Shown piece after piece: positions 25,847 to 34,778 of a stretch of 64,000 nucleotides of DNA. Both the position numbers and the translations under genes were made by a program. The stretch spans positions 1-64,000 of the forward strand of contig NZ_JANUGY010000018.1 of the NCBI RefSeq assembly GCF_024756235.1. The letters are read 5' to 3'. Numbering within the stretch: the stretch's first letter is position 1; the number at the start of each line of letters is the position of its first letter. The stretch comes from Massilia kyonggiensis. Lineage in GTDB: Bacteria; Pseudomonadota; Gammaproteobacteria; Burkholderiales; Burkholderiaceae_D. Below the pieces are notes generated by a model, which saw only the letters and a list, made by a program, of their open reading frames with translations, ran no database searches and was not told where the DNA came from.

Positions 25847-26074
25847 AAATTCGGGGTCAGAGCACATTATTTGAAAAATTCGGGGTCAGAGCACATTTCG
25901 CGGCAATGTTCTGCGGGTACGACGCCGCGGGGGACCACAGTGTGGATCTGGCTGACGTGGTTCGCCATCGACCGGCAACCACAGCAAACATGCCATGGAA
26001 CCATGTCTCGAAAAAGCGCTCTGACCCCGAATTTGCAGCGAAATGTGCAGCGAAATGTGCTCTGACCCCGAATT
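25847..26074. repeat. compound GGGGTCAGAGC inverted-repeat element
   Basis: Two direct copies of AATTCGGGGTCAGAGCACAT start at 25848 and 25877, and two copies in the opposite orientation end at 26033 (shorter) and 26074. The inner left copy and the outer right copy are perfect 25-base inverted repeats (25877-25901 and 26050-26074). The 100-150 base centre has no convincing gene. It resembles a non-autonomous, REP- or MITE-like element. The same core occurs at 13311-13366. It fills most of the 310-base gap between mutY and the VOC gene. Confidence 0.78.
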
Positions 26075-26154
26075 GGAGTCATTGTTCTCCTGACAGGAAT
26101 TGACAGTGGTCCGGCCTAGACTGGCCGCACTGTCAACCAACGAAGGAGAACACC

Positions 26155-26523
26155 ATGCTGACCCCGACCTACACCATCCTCTACGTCGCCGATCCGCAGG
26201 CAAGCGCACGCCTTTACGGCAAGCTGCTGGATACGGAGCACGTCGAAACCTCGCCCTCGTTCGTGCTGTTCCCGCTCGAGAACGGCCGCATGCTGGGCCT
26301 GTGGGCGAAGTCCGATACGGTGCCGGCCGCCGACTTCCACGGCAGCAGCAGCGAGCTCGCGTTCCGGGTCGGCAGCGATGCGGAAGTCGACGCGCTGCAC
26401 GGCAAGTGGCGCGAGGCCGGGCTGCGGATCCTGCAGGCGCCGACCAGGGTGGATTTCGGTTATACGTTCACCGCAGCCGATCCGGATGGACACCGGCTGC
26501 GCGTGTTCGCACGCGGCGAATGA
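26155..26523 (+). CDS. VOC (glyoxalase/bleomycin-resistance) superfamily protein
   Basis: This 122-residue protein has the two beta-alpha-beta-beta-beta halves of the vicinal-oxygen-chelate fold: YTILYVADPQASARLYGKLL and, in the second half, VDFGYTFTAADPDGHRLRVF. The first position of the usual metal triad is not His and the closing residue is not the usual Glu, so it may bind small aromatic ligands without a metal, as in phenazine-resistance-like members. A clear AAGGAG lies six bases before the ATG. It converges on dgt with a palindrome between them. Confidence 0.85.
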   Translation: MLTPTYTILYVADPQASARLYGKLLDTEHVETSPSFVLFPLENGRMLGLWAKSDTVPAADFHGSSSELAFRVGSDAEVDALHGKWREAGLRILQAPTRVDFGYTFTAADPDGHRLRVFARGE

Positions 26524-26532
26524 CACACCAAG

Positions 26533-26558
26533 GTCGTTCCCGCCTACGCGGGAACGAC
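26533..26558. repeat. REP-like palindrome
   Basis: GTCGTTCCCGC and GCGGGAACGAC form a perfect 11-bp stem around a CTAC loop. It lies between the convergent VOC and dgt stop codons, as REP-type palindromes often do, and could stabilise or terminate both transcripts. Confidence 0.75.
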
Positions 26559-26563
26559 GCAAA

Positions 26564-27703
26564 TCAAAACGTATCGAGCGAGTAGATGCGGCGGTGCTCC
26601 TTGATCGCATACCGATCCGTCATCCCCGCGATGTAATCCGCAATCTTGCGCGCCTGTTTCATCGTGTCGCCCGACGCCACCTGGTAATCCGGCGGCAGCA
26701 GCACGGGGTCGGTCATGAAGGCGTCGAACAGCTCGTGCACGATGCGGCTCGCCTTCACGCGCATGCGGTTCACCTGGTAGTGGCGGTACAGGTTCGCGTG
26801 CAGGAAGCGTTTCAGTGCCGTCGTCTCCTCGCGCATCTTTTGCGAGAAGCGGATCAAGGGCGGGCCCTTGCGCACGTCGTCGATGCTCTGCGGAGAAGCG
26901 TCCGCCAGCAGCTCGGCCGACGTCGCGGCCAGGTCGGCCGTCATCGCCGTGATCATCAAACGGATCGTCTCGTACAGCTCGCGCCGCCCCTGCAGGCCAG
27001 GATACTGCTGCACGACCTCGCGGTGCAGGCGCGCGAACAGATCCACCTCTTCCATCTGCTTCATCGTCAGCAGGCCCGAACGCAGGCCGTCGTCGATGTC
27101 GTGGTTGTTGTAGGCGATTTCGTCGGCCAGGTTCGTCAGCTGCGCTTCCAGGCTCGGTTGCGTCCTGTCGATGAAGCGCTGGCCCAGCTCTCCCAGCTGG
27201 CGCGCGTTCGTCAGCGAGCAGTGCTTCAGGATGCCTTCGCGCGTCTCGAACGTGAGGTTCAGGCCGTCGAAGGCGCCGTAGTGTTCCTCGAGATGATCGA
27301 CGACGCGCAGGCTTTGCAGGTTGTGCTCGAAGCCGCCGTAGTCCTTCATGCAGTCGTTCAGCACGTCCTGGCCGACGTGGCCGAACGGCGTGTGGCCCAG
27401 GTCGTGCGCGAGCGCGGTCGCTTCGACGAGGTCTTCGTTCAACCGCAGGCTGCGCGCCAGCGTGCGCGCGATCTGGGCGACCTCGATCGAGTGCGTGAGG
27501 CGGGTGCGGAACAGATCTCCCTCGTGATTGAGGAAGACCTGGGTCTTGTATTCGAGCCGGCGGAACGCGGTCGAGTGGATGATGCGGTCGCGGTCGCGCT
27601 GGAACTCGCTGCGCGAGCCCGGCGCCGGTTCCGCATGACGACGCCCACGGCTCTTCGACGACTGCGCCGCATAAGGAGCCAGGTGGGCGTCGAAGTCGAT
27701 CAT
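26564..27703 (-). CDS. dgt: deoxyguanosinetriphosphate triphosphohydrolase-like protein
   Basis: The 379-residue HD-domain protein contains RDRDRIIHSTAFRRLEYKTQ, THSIEVAQIARTLAR, AHDLGHTPFGH and, later, DLADEIAYNNHDIDDG, the full metal-binding set of dGTPases. It cleaves dNTPs to deoxynucleoside and triphosphate and controls nucleotide pools. The length fits the short, type II family rather than E. coli Dgt. Its ATG overlaps the aroKB stop by four bases (ATGA), so the two genes are translationally coupled. Confidence 0.95.
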   Translation of the reverse strand: MIDFDAHLAPYAAQSSKSRGRRHAEPAPGSRSEFQRDRDRIIHSTAFRRLEYKTQVFLNHEGDLFRTRLTHSIEVAQIARTLARSLRLNEDLVEATALAHDLGHTPFGHVGQDVLNDCMKDYGGFEHNLQSLRVVDHLEEHYGAFDGLNLTFETREGILKHCSLTNARQLGELGQRFIDRTQPSLEAQLTNLADEIAYNNHDIDDGLRSGLLTMKQMEEVDLFARLHREVVQQYPGLQGRRELYETIRLMITAMTADLAATSAELLADASPQSIDDVRKGPPLIRFSQKMREETTALKRFLHANLYRHYQVNRMRVKASRIVHELFDAFMTDPVLLPPDYQVASGDTMKQARKIADYIAGMTDRYAIKEHRRIYSLDTF

Positions 27704-29355
27704 GACGAGCAGGCCTTCAGCGTGGCGTCGAGCAGCTCGCGCGGCGCGTTGGTGATGCTCGGGCTGCCCAGCGGTTTCAGGAGGATGAACTTGATGGCGC
27801 CGCCCTCGTTCTTCTTGTCGACTTCCATCAGCTTGATCCAGCGCTCATTGCCCAGGTCCGGCGCGACGACCGGCAGCCCGGCCGCCTTCACGAGCGCACG
27901 CACGCGGTCGACCGCAGCGTCGTCGATGAGGTTCAAACGACGCGACAGGTCGGCCGCCATCACCATGCCGCAGCCGACGGCCTCGCCGTGCAGCCAGGCG
28001 CCATAGCCCATGCCCGCTTCGATGGCGTGGCCGAACGTGTGGCCGAAGTTCAGCACCGCGCGCAGGCCGCCTTCGCGCTCGTCGCGGGCGACGACGTCGG
28101 CCTTGATCTCGCACGAGCGCGCGATCGCATGCGCAAGGGCCGCGTGGTCGCGTGCCACCAGCTTCCCGATGTTCGCCTCGATCCAGTCGAAGAAGGCGGC
28201 GTCGAGGATGGCGCCGTGCTTGATGACTTCCGCCAGGCCGGCCGACAGTTCGCGGTCCGGCAGGGTGTCGAGCGTGGCGGTGTCCGCGATCACGGCGCGC
28301 GGCTGGTAGAACGCGCCGATCATGTTCTTGCCCAGCGGGTGGTTGATGCCCGTCTTGCCGCCGACCGACGAATCGACCTGCGCGAGCAGCGTGGTCGGGA
28401 TCTGCACGAACGGCACGCCGCGCATATAGGTCGCGGCCGCGAAACCGGTCATGTCGCCGATCACGCCGCCGCCCAGCGCCACCAGGGTCGTCTTGCGGTC
28501 GCACTTGTTGGCCAGCAGCGCGTCGAACACCTCGTTCAGGCTCTCCCAGGTTTTAAACTCTTCGCCGTCGCGCAGGATGATGGGCACGACCTCGCGGCCA
28601 GCCGCCCGGAGGGGGCCCGCGACCTTGTCCAGGTACAGCGGCGCGACCGTCGTGTTGGTGACGATGGCCACCTTGCCGCTGCCGCCGATGTGACGATTGA
28701 GGAGAGAAGCGTCGTCCAGCAGGCCGCGTCCGATCGCGATCGGATAGCTGCGGTCGCCCAGCTCGACGTTAAGAGAGATGCATGCCTGTTCGTTCATTGT
28801 CGTCTTTGCGTTGGCCTGCTCGCGTGCGGCGTTGTCCGCCTCGAGCTGGTCCAGGATTGTCTGAACCATCGATTGTACGTTAGGTCGGCCCGTGTCGATG
28901 ACCATGTCGGCGATCTCGCGGTACAGGGGTTCCCGCTGCGCGGTCAGGTCTTCCAGCTTCCTGCGCGGGTCGGCCGTCTGCAGCAGCGGGCGGTTCTTGT
29001 CGTGCGCCGTGCGCTGCAGGATGCTGGAGACGCTCGCGCGCAGGTAGATCACGGTGCCCCGCTCCGCCAGCAGCGCGCGGCTGTCCGGGTTCAGCACGGC
29101 GCCGCCGCCGGTCGCCAGCACGATGCCGTTCTGCGCGGTAAGTTCGCGGATCACGTCGGCTTCGCGGCGGCGGAAGCTGGCCTCGCCCTCGATCTCGAAG
29201 ATCCACGGAATCGTGGCACCCGTGCGCGCCTCGATCTCGTGGTCGGAATCGATGAAGGTCATGTCCAGGCGCCGCGCCAGCAGGCGGCCGATGGTGGTCT
29301 TGCCGGCTCCCATCAGGCCGACGAGGAAGATGTTGTTGTTCTTACAGTCAGACAC
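27700..29355 (-). CDS. aroKB: bifunctional shikimate kinase/3-dehydroquinate synthase
   Basis: This 551-residue fusion joins shikimate kinase (residues 1 to about 175: P-loop GLMGAGKTT at 13-21, DSDHEIE, GEASFRRRE, ATGGGAVL) to 3-dehydroquinate synthase (about 190-551: TTLVALGGGVIGDMTGFAA, QVDSSVGGKTGIN, LAEVIKHG, LNFGHTFGHAIE). The two enzymes catalyse steps 5 and 2 of chorismate synthesis and are usually separate neighbouring genes. Here one uninterrupted frame spans both, with an Ala/Asn-rich linker near 176-190. A Met (MNEQACISL) in the linker is close to where the separate aroB would start, so internal initiation is possible. It is followed by dgt. Confidence 0.95.
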   Translation of the reverse strand: MSDCKNNNIFLVGLMGAGKTTIGRLLARRLDMTFIDSDHEIEARTGATIPWIFEIEGEASFRRREADVIRELTAQNGIVLATGGGAVLNPDSRALLAERGTVIYLRASVSSILQRTAHDKNRPLLQTADPRRKLEDLTAQREPLYREIADMVIDTGRPNVQSMVQTILDQLEADNAAREQANAKTTMNEQACISLNVELGDRSYPIAIGRGLLDDASLLNRHIGGSGKVAIVTNTTVAPLYLDKVAGPLRAAGREVVPIILRDGEEFKTWESLNEVFDALLANKCDRKTTLVALGGGVIGDMTGFAAATYMRGVPFVQIPTTLLAQVDSSVGGKTGINHPLGKNMIGAFYQPRAVIADTATLDTLPDRELSAGLAEVIKHGAILDAAFFDWIEANIGKLVARDHAALAHAIARSCEIKADVVARDEREGGLRAVLNFGHTFGHAIEAGMGYGAWLHGEAVGCGMVMAADLSRRLNLIDDAAVDRVRALVKAAGLPVVAPDLGNERWIKLMEVDKKNEGGAIKFILLKPLGSPSITNAPRELLDATLKACSS

Positions 29356-29371
29356 GTGTACGCGTTCAAAT

Positions 29372-29402
29372 AAAAACGGCCAGGTAAGACCTGGCCGTTT
29401 TG
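29372..29402 (-). terminator. intrinsic terminator after the Ig-like lipoprotein gene
   Basis: A 13-bp perfect stem (AAAACGGCCAGGT with ACCTGGCCGTTTT) around a 3-base loop has T-rich sequence beyond it on the minus strand. It separates the pil-operon tail from aroKB. Confidence 0.88.
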
Positions 29403-29429
29403 TTGCAATCGGGCATCCCTTAAGAAAAC

Positions 29430-31400
29430 TTATGGGCAGGTGAACGACAGTTTAAACGGAATACTGGTTGCGGAGCCAGCGGGCGTCGTGACCGTGACGT
29501 TGAACGTGGCCGTGGACGGGCCCGTGCAATTGGTCGGGTTCGTGCTGCCGACGCTGAACAGATGCGTAAAGCCCTGCGGGATGCTGCCCACCGTCAGGCC
29601 GGTCGGATCGTCGACGGCGCTGTTCGTGTGCGGTGCGACGTTCGGCACGGTGGCCGGAATCACCGGTGCGGCAGTGCCATTGAGCATCGCCGTGATCGCG
29701 ACCGTGGAGCCGGCCGGCATCGGATTGTTGTTCACGTCGTTGAACTGCAGCCGGAAGCTCTTCGATGCGCTGGACGGGAGCGAGCCCAGGTCGACCGTGC
29801 CGCCCGTGAGCGGGGTCGGGCTGCCGTCCATGTAGGCGTATTTGACGGTGCTGCCGCTCAGGAAGATCGAGGTGCGGGCAAACACGGTATTGGTGCCGTC
29901 CGTCGAGCTGGCGCAGATTGTGGCCAGGCCGGGGCGGGTCGCGTCCGGCGTGACGGCGTTGCACGGCGTGGCCGGCGTGCCCGGGATCGCGACGCGCGGC
30001 GCCTGGCTGCGGAACGCGACCGAGCACACGCCGTTGACGGTGTTGCAGCCGCCCTTGTCGGACGAGCCGACGGCGCCCATATTCGTCTGGAACACGACCG
30101 GCGTACCGTCCGGGACCGGGTTGCCGAAGGCATCGGCCACCATCACCTGCACGGTCGTCGCGGACGGATTGTCCACGCTCCAGCCCTCGACGTTGAACGA
30201 ACCGGAGCTCAGCGAGAACGCCCGCTGCGCCGGCAGGCCGGTCGTCACGACGATCGAATCGGACAGGGTCGAAATATCCGCCGCGCCGTTGGTGCCGGTG
30301 CCCTTCAGCGTGGCCTGGATACGGAACGACATCGGGGTCGAACCCGAGTTGACCGTCGTGACCACGCTGCCGGTGGCGTCGGTCGTGTCGCTGGCCTTGT
30401 TGATGACGACGTCGGCGTTGGCGGGAACGGGCGTGAAGTCCACGCGCTGGCCGGCCAGCGGATTGCCGAAGATGTCGACGACCTTGTACGTCAGGATCGC
30501 GGTTTCGGTACGGCCGTTGCCGCCATTGCCGCGCACGACGATCGATTGCGTGGTCGGCTGCGCGCCCACGAACTGCACCGACGCGGCGGCCGGCGGCGCG
30601 ATCGTCAAGGAGGTCGATGCCGACCGGGCGACGCCGGCGGCGGACACGGTGATCGTGTCGTTGTTGGCGCAGCCCTTGTCGCGGTAGACCGTCTGCACGG
30701 TGCCGTTATTGGTCGGCACGGTCGCGGCCAGCGTTGCCTTGCCGGCCGTGACGCACGCGGAGCTGAAGCTGACGTTGACCTGCTGGTCCGTGTATTTGCT
30801 GGTGCCGTTCAGCACGTCGACCGACAGCACGGTCGAGCCGTAGGCCTGGATGCTGGCCGGGCTGGCGGACAGGGTGCCGAAGGTCAGGGTGGTGGCGCCG
30901 ACGGAATAGTTCGCGGTGCCGCTCGCGGTCGTGCCGGCCACGCTCGACGTGGCGGTCACGGTGCCCGCGCCGCCCGCGGCCAGGCTGGCCGCGCGCATGC
31001 TGATCGAGGCCACGCCGTTGACGTCCGTGAGCGCGGTGCCGGCCGTCGGCGAGAACACGGCCAGCGCGTTGTCCGTGGCGAAGGTGACGATCGCGTTCGG
31101 CACGGGCTTCTTGTTCGCGTCCAGCACGGTGGCCTTGACGGTCAACGGCGTGGCGCCCGTGAGCGCATTGCTCGACGCGCCGGCCGCATTCGTGAAGGCC
31201 ACGGAGACGGTGGGTGCCGCGGGCGTCGTCGTACCGCCGGTTCCGGTGCCGCCGGTCCCCGTACCGCCGGAGCCGGTCCCGCCGCTCACGGCGCCGGGAC
31301 TGCCGCCGCCGCCGCCGCATGCGGTCAGCACCATGGCCATCAGCAGGCCGGCCACGCGCACGCCGTGGCGCGCTGCGGATTCATTCTTGAATTGGTTCAT
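29430..31400 (-). CDS. Ig-like (Big_1-type) repeat surface lipoprotein
   Basis: The 656-residue protein has a lipoprotein signal with lipobox LTAC followed by a Gly run, then a Gly/Thr linker of repeated GGTGTG units, then about five beta-sandwich repeats of bacterial Ig-like type. Each repeat has the hallmarks of a V-x-A-x-V-x-D strand, a G-x-P-V-P-x-x-x-V-x-F turn (KKPVPNAIVTFAT, GNPLAGQRVDFTP, GNPVPDGTPVVFQT) and a DxxGVAS-like end. It should be anchored in the outer membrane and act as an adhesin or pilus-associated protein. It starts 26 bases after the pilQ stop with no terminator between, and a strong terminator follows, so it appears to be the last cistron of the pilMNOPQ transcript. 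Confidence 0.82.
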   Translation of the reverse strand: MNQFKNESAARHGVRVAGLLMAMVLTACGGGGGSPGAVSGGTGSGGTGTGGTGTGGTTTPAAPTVSVAFTNAAGASSNALTGATPLTVKATVLDANKKPVPNAIVTFATDNALAVFSPTAGTALTDVNGVASISMRAASLAAGGAGTVTATSSVAGTTASGTANYSVGATTLTFGTLSASPASIQAYGSTVLSVDVLNGTSKYTDQQVNVSFSSACVTAGKATLAATVPTNNGTVQTVYRDKGCANNDTITVSAAGVARSASTSLTIAPPAAASVQFVGAQPTTQSIVVRGNGGNGRTETAILTYKVVDIFGNPLAGQRVDFTPVPANADVVINKASDTTDATGSVVTTVNSGSTPMSFRIQATLKGTGTNGAADISTLSDSIVVTTGLPAQRAFSLSSGSFNVEGWSVDNPSATTVQVMVADAFGNPVPDGTPVVFQTNMGAVGSSDKGGCNTVNGVCSVAFRSQAPRVAIPGTPATPCNAVTPDATRPGLATICASSTDGTNTVFARTSIFLSGSTVKYAYMDGSPTPLTGGTVDLGSLPSSASKSFRLQFNDVNNNPMPAGSTVAITAMLNGTAAPVIPATVPNVAPHTNSAVDDPTGLTVGSIPQGFTHLFSVGSTNPTNCTGPSTATFNVTVTTPAGSATSIPFKLSFTCP

Positions 31401-31426
31401 GTGTTTGCTTCTTGTTGATTATCTTG

Positions 31427-33574
31427 TCAATGGCCGTTCTGCAGGCGCTCGGCCACGATCCTGGGCGTGATGAAGACGAGCAGCTCGGTCTTGCTGTTCT
31501 GGCGCGACGTCGACTTGAACAGGTTGCCCACGACCGGGATGTCGCCGATCAGCGGCACCTTGTTGTCGCTGCGCGTCTCGCTCATCTGGTAGATGCCGCC
31601 CAGGACCACCGTGCCGCCGTTCTCGACCATCACCTTGGTCTTCACGTGCTGCGTGTTGATGGCGAAGCCCGACGAGGTCGACTCGCCCTTCGAATCCTTG
31701 GCCACGTCCACGTCCAGCACGACGTTGCCGTCCGGGGTGATCTGCGGCGTGACTTCCAGCTTCAGGTTCGCCTTCTTGAACGTGACCGACGTGGCGCCGC
31801 TGCTGGTGGCCTGCTGGTACGGCAGCTCGACGCCCTGCTCGATGATGGCCGGGACGTTGTCCTCGGTGACCACGCGCGGGCTGGAGATGATCTTGCCCTT
31901 GCCGTCCGCTTCGAGCGCGGACAGTTCCAGGTTGAGGAAGCGGTTCGCGGCCGACGAGAACAGCGAGAACGCGATCGACGGCGCATTCGTGCCGTTGATG
32001 CCGGCCGCCGGCAGGTTCACGAGCGTGGTATTGGTGTAGCCGTCGCCCTTGTCCGGCGTCTGGCCCGTGACCTGGCCCACGCCCGTCAGGTTGCCGCCGA
32101 TGGCCACGCGCTGGTTGCCGCTGACCTGGTAGCCCGTGTCGCCGCCGCGCAGGGTGCGCAGGTCGGCGAAACCGAGCTTGGCGCCGAGGTTGCGCGAGAA
32201 GCCGTCGTTCGCTTCCACGAGGCGCGCCTCGACGAGCACCTGCTTGGTCGCGATGTCGGTCTTCTGGATCAGCTTGCGGATGTCCTCGATCTTCGACGCG
32301 ATGTCGGTCACGAACAGCTGGTTCGTGCGCGGGTCGATGATGGCGCTGCCGCGCTTGGACAGCACGCGGTTCTTGCCGCCGCCGTCGCTGCTGGCGCCGC
32401 CGTTCTGGTCGAGGCCGAACACGGTGCGGAAGGCCTCGGCCTTCTGGTAGTTCAGCTGGAAGATCTCGGAGCGCAGCGGCTCCAGGTCGGCGATCTGGGC
32501 GCGCTGCTCGAGCTCCAGTTTTTCCTTCGTCAGCAGTTCTTCCTTCGGCGCGATCCACAACACGTTGCCGTTCTTGCGCATGTCCAGGCCCTTGGCCTGC
32601 AGGATCACGTCGAGCCCCTGGTCCCACGGCACCTCCTTCAGGTGCAGCGTGAGGTTGCCGGTGACGGAATCGCTCGCGATGATGTTCAGGCCGGACAGGT
32701 CGGCGATCGCCTGCAGCGCCTGGCGCACTTCGATGTTCTGGAAGTTGAACGACACTTTTTCGCCGCGGTAGCCCGTACCGTTTCCGCCGGCCGGGCGGTT
32801 CGGGTCTTCCTTGACGGGCTTGACGTCGATGACGAGCTGGGTGTCGCTCTGGTAGACGCTGTGCTCCCAGTTGCCGTGGGCCTCGACGACCATGTGCGTG
32901 TTCTCGCCCTGCGGCGTCGTCGTGATGCGCGACACGGGCGTGCCGAAGTCGGTCACGTCCAGGCGGCGGCGCAGGGTGGGCGGCACGCCGGTCTTGAGGA
33001 AATCGACGAAGATCTTCGGACCGGCCTGGCGCACGTCGACGGCGACCTGGCCGTTCGGCAGGTCGACGACGATGCGGCCCTCGCCATTGGTGCCGCGGCG
33101 GAAATCGAGGTCGCGCAGCAGGTGCGTCGCGACCGGTGCGGCGGCCGTGCGCGCGGGCTGGCCGGAGGTCTCGGCCGCGCGCTCGGGCGCGCCCGAGCCT
33201 TCGACGGTGACGATGACGTCCTTGCCGTCGATGGCGGCGGCGTAGCTCAGCACGCGCTTGAGGTTCAGCACGAGGCGCGTGCGCTCGCCCGCCTGCACGA
33301 CGTTCACGCCGCGCACGTCGCCCAGGTTGATGTCCTGGACATTCTTGCCGGTGGCGTTGGCGGTGGCGCCGAAATCGAGCGCGATGCGGGCCGGATTGGT
33401 GATCGAAAAGCCGATCGGCAGCTGCTTCGGCGCTTCCTTCATGCCCACGCGGATGACGACGTTGCCGCCCTGCTGGTTGGCGCTGATCGACTCGATCGCG
33501 TTGTCCTGGGCCCAGGCGCAGACCGTGGCGAGCGCCAGCAGCATGCCGCCCGCGGCGGAAAGGAATCGGGTCAT
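31427..33574 (-). CDS. pilQ: type IV pilus secretin PilQ
   Basis: The 715-residue outer-membrane secretin has a signal peptide (ending CAWAQ), two AMIN domains (about 25-130 and 155-255), an STN/N0 region (VSFNFQNIEVRQALQAIADL), N1/NolW segments and the C-terminal secretin barrel including VPLIGDIPVVGNLFKS. It forms the pore through which the pilus leaves the cell. Its ATG overlaps the pilP stop as ATGA. It is the fifth gene of pilMNOPQ. The N-terminal AMIN domains would bind peptidoglycan. Confidence 0.97.
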   Translation of the reverse strand: MTRFLSAAGGMLLALATVCAWAQDNAIESISANQQGGNVVIRVGMKEAPKQLPIGFSITNPARIALDFGATANATGKNVQDINLGDVRGVNVVQAGERTRLVLNLKRVLSYAAAIDGKDVIVTVEGSGAPERAAETSGQPARTAAAPVATHLLRDLDFRRGTNGEGRIVVDLPNGQVAVDVRQAGPKIFVDFLKTGVPPTLRRRLDVTDFGTPVSRITTTPQGENTHMVVEAHGNWEHSVYQSDTQLVIDVKPVKEDPNRPAGGNGTGYRGEKVSFNFQNIEVRQALQAIADLSGLNIIASDSVTGNLTLHLKEVPWDQGLDVILQAKGLDMRKNGNVLWIAPKEELLTKEKLELEQRAQIADLEPLRSEIFQLNYQKAEAFRTVFGLDQNGGASSDGGGKNRVLSKRGSAIIDPRTNQLFVTDIASKIEDIRKLIQKTDIATKQVLVEARLVEANDGFSRNLGAKLGFADLRTLRGGDTGYQVSGNQRVAIGGNLTGVGQVTGQTPDKGDGYTNTTLVNLPAAGINGTNAPSIAFSLFSSAANRFLNLELSALEADGKGKIISSPRVVTEDNVPAIIEQGVELPYQQATSSGATSVTFKKANLKLEVTPQITPDGNVVLDVDVAKDSKGESTSSGFAINTQHVKTKVMVENGGTVVLGGIYQMSETRSDNKVPLIGDIPVVGNLFKSTSRQNSKTELLVFITPRIVAERLQNGH

Positions 33575-34110
33575 TTACGGTTCTCCTTGATTTGCAGCTC
33601 CAGCCTGGTGGTCCGCTGCGTCCATTCGCCGGCCGCGTCCTGCACCACTTCGCGGATAGCGACGGCGTCGTCGGCCACGTGCGTGACGACGCCGAAGTTC
33701 TGGCCGATGCGCTGGCCGGCCTTCACGCGGTACAGCGAGCGTTCGATCTGCAGCAGCGCGAAGCGCGTGCCGTCCTTCTCCATCGTGCCGACCATCTGCA
33801 TGGTATCGAGCGGGAAAGTCTCCAGCAGCTCGCGCGGGCGCTGCATGTCCGGCTGGTTCGGGTTGTTCGACGTCGCAGCGGCGCGGGCCAGTTCGCCCAG
33901 CAGCTTGTTCGGGTCGAACGGGTCGACGGCCTCCTTCGCGCCATAGGCGTAAGGCAGGAAATCCTTCGGCTCGGGCAGCGGCTTCACGGCCGGGCGGGTG
34001 TCGCGCTTGACCTGCTCCATCCAGTCGCGCACTTCGCGCACGTCGGAATCGCCGCAGCCGGCCAGGAGCAGGGTCGCCATCACGGCGCCGATCACGATAC
34101 GGCCGCTCAT
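33571..34110 (-). CDS. pilP: type IV pilus lipoprotein PilP
   Basis: This 179-residue lipoprotein has lipobox LLAGC (Cys about residue 19), an unstructured linker (LPEPKDFLPYAYGAKEAVDPFDP, typical of PilP) and a small beta domain (MVGTMEKDGTRFALLQ, YRVKAGQRIGQNFGVV). It connects the PilN-PilO inner-membrane complex to PilQ. The start at 34110 overlaps the pilO stop (ATGA), and its stop overlaps the pilQ start. Confidence 0.96.
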   Translation of the reverse strand: MSGRIVIGAVMATLLLAGCGDSDVREVRDWMEQVKRDTRPAVKPLPEPKDFLPYAYGAKEAVDPFDPNKLLGELARAAATSNNPNQPDMQRPRELLETFPLDTMQMVGTMEKDGTRFALLQIERSLYRVKAGQRIGQNFGVVTHVADDAVAIREVVQDAAGEWTQRTTRLELQIKENRK

Positions 34111-34778
34111 GCCTTCGCCTCCGGCTTGGCGTTCTTCTTCGCCTTGCGGGCCTTGGCCTGCGCGTCCAGTTCTTCCTGGTCGAGGTAGCGGAAGGTCTTC
34201 GCGACGGCGTCCAGCGACAGCGTGCCGTCCTTGCCGGCGGTGAGCGCCAGGTTGTTCAGGGTGACGATGCGGGGCATCTTGGCCATGTCGGCCGCGAATT
34301 CGCCGATGTCGTGGTACTTGCCCGTGACCTTGATGTCGATCGGCAGCTCGGCGTAGTAGTCCTTGACGACGACCTGGCCCGGCTTGAACAGTTCGAACTG
34401 CAGGCCGCGGCCGATGCCGGCCTGGTTGATGTCGGACAGCAGCGCGGCCATCTCCGCCTTGCTCGGCAACTGCTTTTCCAGGCGTTCGACGTAGCGGTTC
34501 ACCTGCTGCTGCTGGGCTTCCAGCGCGTCCAGGTTGATCGCCTGCGCCATCTTGAGCTTGTAGTCGTCGCGCAGCTTGAGTTCCTGCGCGGCCAGGGCGT
34601 CCTGTTCCTCGAACTGGCCGCTCCAGTAAAAGAAGTAGCCGAGGCCGAGGACGGCCGCCATCACGCCGGCCGCGCACAACAGGCGCGGCGCCAGCGGCCA
34701 CAGGCCGGGATGGCGGCCCTGCAGGCCCTCGAACTGCGAGGCCAGGTCGGCGAAAGACTGTTTCAGATCGATGTTCAT
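34107..34778 (-). CDS. pilO: type IV pilus inner-membrane protein PilO
   Basis: The 223-residue bitopic protein has one membrane helix (about residues 32-52), then a coiled coil (EQDALAAQELKLRDDYKLKMAQ region) and a ferredoxin-like periplasmic domain. The tail is Lys/Ala-rich. It dimerises with PilN to form the alignment subcomplex. It overlaps pilN and pilP by four bases at each end. Confidence 0.95.
   Translation of the reverse strand: MNIDLKQSFADLASQFEGLQGRHPGLWPLAPRLLCAAGVMAAVLGLGYFFYWSGQFEEQDALAAQELKLRDDYKLKMAQAINLDALEAQQQQVNRYVERLEKQLPSKAEMAALLSDINQAGIGRGLQFELFKPGQVVVKDYYAELPIDIKVTGKYHDIGEFAADMAKMPRIVTLNNLALTAGKDGTLSLDAVAKTFRYLDQEELDAQAKARKAKKNAKPEAKA

Noticed and set aside
25847..26074. 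CRISPR array
   Set aside because: Units are in both orientations, with unequal spacing and only four copies; no cas genes are nearby.
27700..29355. aroK and aroB as two separate genes
   Set aside because: One frame runs without a stop through both domains and the linker, with normal domain ends on each side.
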